Below, one piece after another: positions 55,247 to 62,932 of a stretch of 64,000 nucleotides of DNA. The DNA is taken from NCBI RefSeq assembly GCF_900129095.1, contig NZ_FQVA01000006.1:62001-126000 (forward strand). The letters run 5' to 3'. Under the pieces are notes generated by a model. That model was given only the letters and a program-made list of their open reading frames with translations. It made no database searches and had not been told where the DNA came from. Source of the DNA: Microbulbifer donghaiensis. Its GTDB lineage: Bacteria; Pseudomonadota; Gammaproteobacteria; Pseudomonadales; Cellvibrionaceae. Position numbers and translations under genes: made by a program. Position 1 is the stretch's first letter. Each line of letters opens with the position of its first letter.

Positions 55247-55621
55247 TCAGGCGGAGTCGCTATTCAGCCAGGTTTCGGCCTGCTGCCGCTGATCGTGGCC
55301 AAACGCCTTTATATCCAGGCCCGGTATCAGTGCGCCTTCCAGTTCACTGATTTTGCCGATCCATTCTTTATCGGTGAGGACGGCGGCTTTGCGGAACTGC
55401 CGGATAAAAAGCAGCATCGACGGCAGGCGCGAGAACTCTATGGCGATGGCCGCGAGTGAGGGAAGGCGGTATTCGATTACGTCAAAGAGCATCTGCCCAT
55501 TTTTTATGCCATCGGCTTTTTCCACCAGCTCGTCCAGGGCCCGCTTCATATCGTCGGAGTCCAGTTTGCCGCTTAGTGCAATATCCAGGCGGTTTTCACC
55601 GGCTCTTTCCACTGTAAACAT
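55247..55621 (-). CDS. SpoIIAA-like / STAS-fold protein
   Basis: 124 residues. Pattern MFTVERAGENRLDIALSGKLDSDDMKRALDEL with LFDVIEYRLPSLAAI and FRKAAVLTDKEWIGKI fits the SpoIIAA-like (DUF3478) family of small STAS-related proteins, which lack the phosphorylated Ser of anti-anti-sigma factors and may bind lipids or nucleotides. Its start overlaps the 3' end of the upstream cupin gene by 26 nt, so both are likely one unit. Confidence 0.87.
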   Translation of the reverse strand: MFTVERAGENRLDIALSGKLDSDDMKRALDELVEKADGIKNGQMLFDVIEYRLPSLAAIAIEFSRLPSMLLFIRQFRKAAVLTDKEWIGKISELEGALIPGLDIKAFGHDQRQQAETWLNSDSA

Positions 55622-56036
55622 ATCTTCTCCTTGAGCATTCTGCGCAGACAGTCGTTTCCAACGCCGACAAAATCCAACGATAGAAAACTGCCAGCCATAG
55701 TGTCATCTTGTCGGGCTTTGTCCAACTTACCCTGTGTCGGATGTGCGCAGGAATATTGAGATAATCACCTTTATCCAGGGTGATCTCGCGTCCGTCCTCA
55801 AACTGAATCGTCCCGGCCCCCTCGAGTACCATCACCCATTCATGTTCGTCCTGGTCATACCAACCCGCTTCGGGGGAGCTCTGGCCATGGGAAACGATGC
55901 GCTCTACTCGCACGCTCTCGGTGCGAATCAAGTCGAAAAAGTGTTCCCTGGCGCGATCGTCAGGGATATTCGAATAAATGTTGTCCACAGTTTGTCTGCG
56001 CGTAGAAAGTGAATAATCCGTTGCGGCGTTCGGCAC
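55596..56036 (-). CDS. Cupin-domain protein
   Basis: 146 residues from GTG 56036; GTG 55988 is an alternative that gives the usual cupin start DNIYSNIPDD. Core: RIVSHGQSSPEAGWYDQDEHEW, EGAGTIQFEDG, LDKGDYLNIPAHIRHRVSWT, with the metal-binding Glu and His of the two cupin motifs. Related cupins normally end near LWLAVFY; here the frame runs on about 27 residues (with two Cys and an Arg-rich stretch) into the next gene, possibly through loss of the original stop. Function unknown. Confidence 0.83.
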   Translation of the reverse strand: MPNAATDYSLSTRRQTVDNIYSNIPDDRAREHFFDLIRTESVRVERIVSHGQSSPEAGWYDQDEHEWVMVLEGAGTIQFEDGREITLDKGDYLNIPAHIRHRVSWTKPDKMTLWLAVFYRWILSALETTVCAECSRRRYVYSGKSR

Positions 56037-56331
56037 TTCTATTGGTCGCTATTGCGCCGGCAGCATGCTATTGCGAACTCTAATTGAGTCCGCAAGCGCT
56101 CAGAGTATATATGGAACTGATGCGTCGTGAATTTTGCCCAAAAATGACCACTGAGTAACAGCGGGCAGCCCCGCGGCGCAGATCAAGATTCTATGACTAG
56201 ACTCAGGTGAGTGGTAGTTTTGACGCCATCGCACCGCGCTGCTGTCCTCCGATCGGACAGGGACGCGCGGTCAGGTTGTTAAGCACCGGCAATAACTGCT
56301 TGCCGACTATGCCCTGCACAGGAGCCCTCGG

Positions 56332-58083
56332 ATGAAGTCACCGATCTTTGCAGCCATGACATTCACCGTGATGATGGCGGTGCTGCTGCCGACGCTGCTG
56401 TCGGCGGCGGACCCGATAAGTGGTAACGGCAATGCCGACTATGTGTTCACTAATGCGAAAGTCTACACGGTGAACAAGGAGGCACCCTGGGCCGAGGCCA
56501 TCGCTATCAAGGGCAACAAGATCGTCTATGTCGGCGATGCCGAAGGGGTCAAATCACGGGTCGGCAAGGGTACTAAAGTCGTGGACCTCAAGGGCAAGAT
56601 GGTGTTGCCCGGTTTTGTCGAAGGCCATTTCCATAGCATCGTCGGTGCCATGATTGCGAAGGGACTCGACTTGCAGACAGATGACAAGCAGGAGCTGTTT
56701 GACCGAATCCGCAAGTATGCAAAGGAAAATCCGGACCTTGACGTCATCGTCGGTTACGGAGTGCGCTTCAACGTATTTCCCGACCAGCTGCCGACCGCGG
56801 CGATGCTCGACGAGATCGAGTCAAAGCGCCCGATTTACTTTTTTGGGATCGACGGCCATACCGCCTGGGTAAACTCAAAGGCGCTGGAAATGGCCGGGAT
56901 CAACAAGGACACCCCGGACACCGCCCCCGGCTTCTCCTATTTTGTGCGCGACGAGGGCAACAATCCGACCGGCTGGATCGTGGAGTGGCCGGCTGAGCTA
57001 CAGGTGCTGGGTAGCCTGGTCGAGTTCAACGTCGAGTATGTCAAGGATGGCGTCAAGGAATGGCTGCCGCGCTTCTCGGCTGCCGGCATCACCGCGGTCC
57101 ACGATTATGGTGTCCTCGGGATTCCGGCGGAAGAAGCCTTCCAATTTTTCACCGACATGGCCGCGCAAGGGAAGCTGCCGATCCGCATCCAGGGTTCCTA
57201 TTACTGGAACGACCCGAAGGCGGATCCGATCCCGCCGCTGAAGAAGCTGATGCAGCAGTTCGATACCGAATTGGTCAGCGTCAAGTCACTGAAAGTCAAT
57301 CTCGATGGCGGTGACGACAAGTGGAATGCGCTCTACACCGAGCCCTACACCGATAAGCCAGACGTCAAGGTAGAACCCATCATTCCCTACGATATCGTCA
57401 ATGCAACGGTGGAGCGGGCGGACAAAGAGCGCATCAACGTGACTTGTCACTGCTTTGGCGATCTCGCGGTGCGCAAATTTCTCGATGCGGTCGAGATGGC
57501 GAAGAAAAAGAACCCGCAATGGGGCCGGCGTCCGGTGGCAAGCCACGCCACGATGGTCGACGACGCGGATATCCCGCGTTTCGCCGAACTGGGGGCCACC
57601 TATGACACTACCGGTTTCTGGATGAGTCTCGATCCGCTGCTGCAAACGGTGTCTACGACGCGCCTCGGCCCCGAGCGTGTCCAGGCCATGTTTCCGATGA
57701 AAAAGATTGCCGAGGCCGGCGGCAATGTGTCGCTTGGATCGGATTGGCCGACAGGCGCCTATGTTTCCGATTACAGGCCGCTGCTGTCCATCAGGGTCGC
57801 GGTGACCCGCCAGCTTCCCGGCCGCGATGATGTGCCGCCGCTCGGTGGCAAAGAGGCCCGCGTTCCGCTGGATCTGGCGCTGTATGCCCAGACTTTAGGC
57901 GCGGCCTACGGCATGGCTCTGGACGACAAGATCGGTTCACTGGAAGTCGGCAAGCTGGCGGACCTGGTGGTACTCGACAGGAACCTGTTCGATATCAATC
58001 CGCACGACATTCACAAGGCCAGGGTTTTGCTCACCATCATGAATGGCAAGGTGGTGCACGACGAGTTGAAACTGGAGAAGTGA
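56332..58083 (+). CDS. Exported amidohydrolase, YtcJ-like (copy A)
   Basis: 583 residues with a cleavable signal peptide (FAAMTFTVMMAVLLPTLLSAAD). Amidohydrolase_3 layout: an N-terminal beta-strand DYVFTNAKVYTVNKEAPWAEAIA, metal motif LPGFVEGHFHSIVG (HxH), HCFGDLAVRKFLDAVE, SHATMVDDADIPRF, and the Asp in SLGSDWPTGAYVSDYRP, with C-terminal DKIGSLEVGKLADLVVLDRN. Related to the two lipoprotein copies at 59185 and 61005 but clearly more diverged, and on the opposite strand. Hydrolyses an unknown amide or imide in the periplasm. Confidence 0.9.
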   Translation: MKSPIFAAMTFTVMMAVLLPTLLSAADPISGNGNADYVFTNAKVYTVNKEAPWAEAIAIKGNKIVYVGDAEGVKSRVGKGTKVVDLKGKMVLPGFVEGHFHSIVGAMIAKGLDLQTDDKQELFDRIRKYAKENPDLDVIVGYGVRFNVFPDQLPTAAMLDEIESKRPIYFFGIDGHTAWVNSKALEMAGINKDTPDTAPGFSYFVRDEGNNPTGWIVEWPAELQVLGSLVEFNVEYVKDGVKEWLPRFSAAGITAVHDYGVLGIPAEEAFQFFTDMAAQGKLPIRIQGSYYWNDPKADPIPPLKKLMQQFDTELVSVKSLKVNLDGGDDKWNALYTEPYTDKPDVKVEPIIPYDIVNATVERADKERINVTCHCFGDLAVRKFLDAVEMAKKKNPQWGRRPVASHATMVDDADIPRFAELGATYDTTGFWMSLDPLLQTVSTTRLGPERVQAMFPMKKIAEAGGNVSLGSDWPTGAYVSDYRPLLSIRVAVTRQLPGRDDVPPLGGKEARVPLDLALYAQTLGAAYGMALDDKIGSLEVGKLADLVVLDRNLFDINPHDIHKARVLLTIMNGKVVHDELKLEK

Positions 58084-58146
58084 TTTTTTGCACAGGGGCG
58101 GCCCGGTATTTGTCGAGGATCGGTGCCGCCCCTTCCCAGGGCTGTA

Positions 58147-58989
58147 TCACGGCCAGATGAAACTCAGGCCAATCTTCAGCTGCCGATCGGCACCGCCTTT
58201 CGGCGCATCGACCACTTTGTAGCCGCCCAGGCTGAAATCAATCATATGGCCGCTTTTCAGGATAAAGGTCTTGCCGACGGTAAGGCCGAGTGGAGTCTGC
58301 CAGGCGCTGCTGCTACTGGGGGCCGACCAGTCATAGGTAACTGCATTCATGTAGCCGATATAGGAGCCACCAAACAAGTCGGTGTTACAAATAATGATGG
58401 GCCTGATGGTGGTGAGATTGAAGTCGTCCTGACCCCAGTGATGGCCAAGGATACCGCCGTAAGAGAGGTTTCCGGCAGAACCGAACACCACACCGGCGAA
58501 ACCGCCGCCCCAGCCCGGTCCGCCAACGACACTGTCTGTACGCGTGCGCAGCGAGATCTGCGGGCCGATGCCGAACTTGATGCTGCTGTCCGTTTTGGGA
58601 ACGAAGAACCCCTGCACAATGGAGTCACTCAGGCCCCAGGTGCGCCCGGTCCCGCCGACGGGATCCGGGCCGAGTATTGGCAGGCCTGCGCCCTTGGGCG
58701 CGCCGATGTAGGGAATGACACCGCGGAGAACAAAATTGAAGCTGCGGTCCGTTTCAATGGAGTAGACCGGTTGCAGGGAAATACCGTAGGCCGTCTCGTC
58801 ATCGGAGGTGCCGTAGGAGATGGTATTGTCCGACATCAGCGCCTTCACGTCGGCGAGCGGATCCTGTGCTTTCTTCAGTGCTTCCGCCTCGTCGACGGCC
58901 GCCTGTGCCTGCGCGAGACTGGCAAATAGCGTGAAGAGTAATAGAGCAAAGAGAGTGCCGAAGCGGCGGGTGCGGGGGTGATATCTCAT
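58147..58989 (-). CDS. Outer-membrane beta-barrel protein of the amidohydrolase cluster
   Basis: 280 residues from ATG 58989, with GGAG upstream; the open frame goes on 60 codons but the signal peptide (RRFGTLFALLLFTLFASLAQAQA) fixes the start. Mature part is beta-rich with Gly-rich turns (GVIPYIGAPKGAG, GGPGWGGGFAGVVFGSAG) and ends IGLSFIWP, aromatic-terminal like an outer-membrane barrel. Resembles the transporter-like barrels related to the MetA/phenol-degradation family. It may bring in the substrate of the amidohydrolases. Confidence 0.78.
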   Translation of the reverse strand: MRYHPRTRRFGTLFALLLFTLFASLAQAQAAVDEAEALKKAQDPLADVKALMSDNTISYGTSDDETAYGISLQPVYSIETDRSFNFVLRGVIPYIGAPKGAGLPILGPDPVGGTGRTWGLSDSIVQGFFVPKTDSSIKFGIGPQISLRTRTDSVVGGPGWGGGFAGVVFGSAGNLSYGGILGHHWGQDDFNLTTIRPIIICNTDLFGGSYIGYMNAVTYDWSAPSSSSAWQTPLGLTVGKTFILKSGHMIDFSLGGYKVVDAPKGGADRQLKIGLSFIWP

Positions 58990-59183
58990 GGCTTGTACAT
59001 CTCCTTCGTTCCTAGCCAAATATCCTTGCGCGCCGTCTCCTATGCCCGCCGAGCACCCGAGCAAAGAATCCGCAGGGGCTCTCAATAACGTCACGTCATC
59101 AAGTCGTGTCGCTGGTATTGACGAGCCCCGAGGTGCTAGGGTGGACGGGCAACGCGGCCGATTGGACACATGATGCCGCCAGC

Positions 59184-59223
59184 GTCAGAGGCCGTCGCGG
59201 TACCGGACTACGCCATCCATCAT
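59184..59223. repeat. 40-nt direct repeat at amidohydrolase 3' end, copy 1
   Basis: Identical over 40 nt to 61004-61043, in both cases covering the last codons (GVVRYRDGL) and the stop of an amidohydrolase gene. Marks the paralogous genes at 59185 and 61005 as products of recent duplication or gene conversion. Confidence 0.85.
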
Positions 59224-60963
59224 CGTGAAGACTACCTTCGCTTTGTAGATGTCATGCGGGTCTATCTCGAACAGGTTCTGGTCGAGCACGATCAGGTCGG
59301 CCTTCTTGCCCACCTCGATCGAGCCGATCTTGTCCTCTACGCCGATGCCGTAGGCAGAGCCATAGGTATTCGCGCGGATCGCCTCGGCCACCGTCAGCCG
59401 CATGTCCTTGCCGCCCAGTATCGGCATGTCGGGCTTGCCCAGCATCTGGCGCGTCACCGCCTGGGTGATCGCGTTAAGCGGCCTGTAGTCGGAGACATAG
59501 GCTGCCGCGGGGAAATCCGAACCCAGAGAGACATTGCCGCCGGCTTCGAGTATTGCCTTGATGGGAAAGAGCCGATTCATCCGTTCTGGCCCGATGCGCT
59601 CGGGCGTGATATTGCCGGTGTAGGGATCGAGTGCCATCCACTGGCCGCTGGTGTCGTAGGTGGCGCTCAGCTCCTTGAAGCGAGGATAGTCGTCGGGATG
59701 CACCAGAATGGCATGCGAGGCGACCGGTCGCCGGTCCCATTCGGGGTTTTTCTCCTTCGCCAGTTCAACGGTATCCAGGAACTTGCGCACCGCTAAGTCG
59801 CCAAAGCAGTGACAGATAAGGTGTAATTGCTCCTTGTCGGCGCGTACGGCCACATCATTGATTACATCGAACGGTATGATCGGCTTGGGGTCGGCGTCGG
59901 GCTTGTCGCTATAGCCGCCGACAAGCAGCGCACTGTACTTGTCGTCGTCACCGTCCATGTTGATCTTCAGGGCGTTGAACTGCACCAGCCCGGTCTGGTT
60001 CTCGTCACGCCACTTCTTGGCAATCGGCACGGGATCGATATTGGCATCGTTCCAGTAGTAACTGCCGTAGAACCGTGTCGTCAGCGTGCCTTCCTTTTCC
60101 AACTCTTTCATGAGCCTGACGGCATCATCATTACTGAGAAAGCCGAGACCATAATCATGATAAGCCGTGATGCCGGCCTTGGAATATTCGGGATACCATT
60201 GGGCCACTCCTTCCTTGACGTAATCGTAATCAATATCCTGCAGGGCATTGAGTACCTGGAGCACCGCCGGCACTTCGACGATATAGCCGGTAGGATTGCC
60301 CTCGTCGTCACGGACAAAATAGGCCACATCGGGCACGGGATCCTCTGTGTCCCTGGTGATGCCAGCCATCTCCAGGGCCTTGGAGTTGGCCCAGGCGGAG
60401 TGGCCATCGACCTGCCACAGAAATACCGGCCGTTCGGACTCGATTTTGTCCAGCGTGGCCGCAGTGGGCTGCTTACCGCCATAGAGATTGGGACGCACTC
60501 CCCAGCCGTGGATTTGCTCCAAGTCCGGATTGGCTTCCGCATATTCTTTCAGCTTGCCCAGCAGCTCTTCCATGCTCTCGGATTGCAGGTTGACTCCGCG
60601 CAACATGACGCCGGGGGTGATGGAATGGAAATGGCCCTCGACAAAACCGGGCAGCATCAGCTTGCCGTCTAGATCGATCTCCTTGGTATTCTCTCCGACC
60701 ATTGCCTTCGCGCCGGCGTCGTCGCCGACGTAGACGATCTCGTCCCCGCGCACGGCAACGGCCTCCGCCCAGGAATTTTCCTTGTCGACGGGGTAGACCT
60801 TGCCGTTGGTGAAGACGAAATCGGCCGATTCAGCAGCGGAAGTGGAAGCGGCAGGTGCCGGCTGGTTGGTCGCTGGGGCGGTGGATTCCGGCTTTTCGGA
60901 ACACCCGGCCAGCGCTAACGCCAGCACAGTCAGTATGGAGCCCAAGGTCTTAGTCAGATCCAT
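59185..60963 (-). CDS. Lipoprotein amidohydrolase, YtcJ-like (copy B)
   Basis: 592 residues. Signal with lipobox ALAGC then SEKPES; outer- or inner-membrane lipoprotein. Amidohydrolase_3 motifs LPGFVEGHFHSITPG, HCFGDLAVRKFLDTVE, SHAILVHPDDYPRF and SLGSDFPAAAYVSDYRP, C-terminal DKIGSIEVGKKADLIVLDQN. Very similar throughout to copy C immediately upstream, including an identical lipobox region and a 40-nt identical 3' end. The two genes lie 41 bp apart on the same strand. Confidence 0.92.
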   Translation of the reverse strand: MDLTKTLGSILTVLALALAGCSEKPESTAPATNQPAPAASTSAAESADFVFTNGKVYPVDKENSWAEAVAVRGDEIVYVGDDAGAKAMVGENTKEIDLDGKLMLPGFVEGHFHSITPGVMLRGVNLQSESMEELLGKLKEYAEANPDLEQIHGWGVRPNLYGGKQPTAATLDKIESERPVFLWQVDGHSAWANSKALEMAGITRDTEDPVPDVAYFVRDDEGNPTGYIVEVPAVLQVLNALQDIDYDYVKEGVAQWYPEYSKAGITAYHDYGLGFLSNDDAVRLMKELEKEGTLTTRFYGSYYWNDANIDPVPIAKKWRDENQTGLVQFNALKINMDGDDDKYSALLVGGYSDKPDADPKPIIPFDVINDVAVRADKEQLHLICHCFGDLAVRKFLDTVELAKEKNPEWDRRPVASHAILVHPDDYPRFKELSATYDTSGQWMALDPYTGNITPERIGPERMNRLFPIKAILEAGGNVSLGSDFPAAAYVSDYRPLNAITQAVTRQMLGKPDMPILGGKDMRLTVAEAIRANTYGSAYGIGVEDKIGSIEVGKKADLIVLDQNLFEIDPHDIYKAKVVFTMMDGVVRYRDGL

Positions 60964-61003
60964 AACTGCTCTCCTGAGTGTAAAGCTGCAATATCAATCT
61001 AAG

Positions 61004-61043
61004 GTCAGAGGCCGTCGCGGTACCGGACTACGCCATCCATCAT
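61004..61043. repeat. 40-nt direct repeat at amidohydrolase 3' end, copy 2
   Basis: Partner of 59184-59223, perfect over 40 nt. A third, degenerate version lies at 62816-62849 beside a gene remnant. Confidence 0.85.
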
Positions 61044-62777
61044 GGTAAAAATTACATTGGCCTTGTAGATGTCGTGTGGGTCTATCTCGAACAGGTTTTG
61101 GTCGAGCACAATGAGGTCGGCCTTCTTGCCAACTTCAATTGACCCGATCTTGTCCTCCACGCCGATGCCGTAGGCCGCGCCATAGGTATTCGCGCGGATC
61201 GCTTCGGCCACCGTCAGACGCGCGTCTTCGCCCCCCAATATCGGCATGTCCGGCTTGCCCAGCATCTGGCGGGTCACCGCCACCGTGATGGCGTTGAGCG
61301 GTTTATAGTCTGCAACATAAGATGCTGCGGGAAAATCCGAGCCCAGCGAAACATTGGCGCCGGCCTCGAGCATTGCCTTGATCGGGAAGAGCTGCTTCAT
61401 CCGCGCCTCGCCCAGTCGTACAGGGCTGACATTGGCTGTGTAGGGATCGAACGCGAACCACTGTCCGGTCGTATCGTAGGTCGCGTTCAACTCCTTGAAG
61501 CGCGGCCGGTCGTCCGGATGCACGAGCTGCGCGTGCGAGGCGACCGCGCGCCGGTCCCATTCGGGATTGGACTTCTTCGCTAGCTCGACCGCATCGAGGA
61601 ACTTGCGCACGGCAAGATCGCCGAAGCAGTGACAGATGAGGTGCAGTTGCTCCTTGTCGGCGCGCACGGCCGCATCGTTGATCACGTCGAACGGAATAAT
61701 CGGCTCGGGCTTGGCGTCGGGCTTGTCGGCGTAGCCGTCGACATAGAGGCCGCTGTACTTGTCGTCGTCGCCGTCCATGTTGATCTTGAGCGCACTGACC
61801 TGCACCAGGCCCTCCTGGTTCTCGTCGCGCATCTTCTTGGCAATCGGCACGGGGTCGATGCTGGCATCATTCCAGTAATAGCTGCCGTATATCCGCGTCC
61901 CCAGCGTGCCGTCTTTTTCGAAATCCTTGAGGATACCGATGGCCATGTCCTGGTCGACGCCGGCCCAGCCGAAATCGTGCACGGCGGTGATACCGGCCTT
62001 CGAATATTCCGGGAACCACTTGGCCATACCTCCGCGGATATAGTCCTCATCGACCGTGACAAACTTGTTCAGGATTTCGACCTGCGCCGGGACCTCGATG
62101 ATGTAGCCGGTGGGATTGCCCTCATCGTCACGGACAAAATAGGACACCCCGGGCACGGTGTCCGGCGTGTCCTTGTTGAGTCCCGCCATTTCCATGGCCT
62201 TGGAATTGACCCAGGCAGAGTGGCCATCGACCTGCCACAGATAGACCGGTCTATCGGGGACAACGGCGTCGAGCATCGCCGCATTCGGCTCGCCCGGACC
62301 ATAAATGTTGGGGCGCACACCCCAGCCGTTGATAAACTTGAGATCGGGATGCTCGTCGGCATATTTTTTGAGCTTGGCGAGCAGCTCGTCCATCGAGTCG
62401 GTCTGCAAGTCGGGGCCGTGCAGGATGATACCCTGCGTCGTCGTGTGGAAATGGCCTTCGACGAAGCCGGGCAGCATCAGCTTGCCGCCGAGATCAATTT
62501 TTTCAGTCTCATTTCCAACAAAAGATTCAGCGCCCTTATTGTCGCCCACGTAGACAATCTTATCGCCGCGCACGGCGACGGCCTGCGCCCAGGAACCCTC
62601 CTTGTCGACGGTATAGACCTTGCCGTTGGTAAAAACAAAATCGGCGACTTCCGCGGCGGGTGATGCGGCCCCGGGCTCTGCAGTGGTTGGGGCGCGGGAT
62701 TCCGGTTTTTCGGAACAGCCGGCCAGAACAAAGGCCAATACGGCCGCCAGGCTGAACAGGGTCTTCTGCAGCAACAT
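61005..62777 (-). CDS. Lipoprotein amidohydrolase, YtcJ-like (copy C)
   Basis: 590 residues. Lipobox LAGC then SEKPES as in copy B. Motifs LPGFVEGHFHTTTQG, HCFGDLAVRKFLDAVE, SHAQLVHPDDRPRF and SLGSDFPAASYVADYKP; same C-terminal half as copy B, with most differences in the first 330 residues (for example KYADEHPDLKFINGW versus EYAEANPDLEQIHGW). Suggests different substrates recognised by the N-terminal half. Upstream of its ATG is a remnant of yet another copy. Confidence 0.92.
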   Translation of the reverse strand: MLLQKTLFSLAAVLAFVLAGCSEKPESRAPTTAEPGAASPAAEVADFVFTNGKVYTVDKEGSWAQAVAVRGDKIVYVGDNKGAESFVGNETEKIDLGGKLMLPGFVEGHFHTTTQGIILHGPDLQTDSMDELLAKLKKYADEHPDLKFINGWGVRPNIYGPGEPNAAMLDAVVPDRPVYLWQVDGHSAWVNSKAMEMAGLNKDTPDTVPGVSYFVRDDEGNPTGYIIEVPAQVEILNKFVTVDEDYIRGGMAKWFPEYSKAGITAVHDFGWAGVDQDMAIGILKDFEKDGTLGTRIYGSYYWNDASIDPVPIAKKMRDENQEGLVQVSALKINMDGDDDKYSGLYVDGYADKPDAKPEPIIPFDVINDAAVRADKEQLHLICHCFGDLAVRKFLDAVELAKKSNPEWDRRAVASHAQLVHPDDRPRFKELNATYDTTGQWFAFDPYTANVSPVRLGEARMKQLFPIKAMLEAGANVSLGSDFPAASYVADYKPLNAITVAVTRQMLGKPDMPILGGEDARLTVAEAIRANTYGAAYGIGVEDKIGSIEVGKKADLIVLDQNLFEIDPHDIYKANVIFTMMDGVVRYRDGL

Positions 62778-62816
62778 AATTACCTCATAAACCGTTAGCG
62801 GATTGTTCGCGTTAGG

Positions 62817-62912
62817 TCAGAGACCGTTTCGGTTCCGGACCTTGCCATATACGACCGATGGCAGCCCCCACGTTTGGTGAGTGTCATGCGGCCCAATGTC
62901 GAAAAGATTTTT
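62817..62912 (-). pseudogene. 3'-end remnant of a further amidohydrolase paralogue
   Basis: On the minus strand, reading down to a TGA at 62817-62819, the codons give NLFDIGPHD ... VYGKVRNRNGL and stop. This aligns with the C-termini NLFEIDPHDIYKA ... VVRYRDGL of copies B and C and NLFDINPHDIHKA of copy A. Only about 31 codons remain; the middle (HQTWGLPS) is eroded and no start or metal motif is left. It sits directly after the stop of the serine hydrolase. Confidence 0.82.
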
Positions 62913-62932
62913 CCGCGCAGTTTTCATAAGCT

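Noticed and set aside
58095-58132. Terminator between copy A and the barrel gene
   Set aside because: GGGGCGGC/GCCGCCCC can pair but the loop is 22 nt and no T-run follows on either strand.
61629-62663. 344-codon plus-strand open frame
   Set aside because: Antisense shadow of amidohydrolase copy C; an equivalent shadow is present over copy B.
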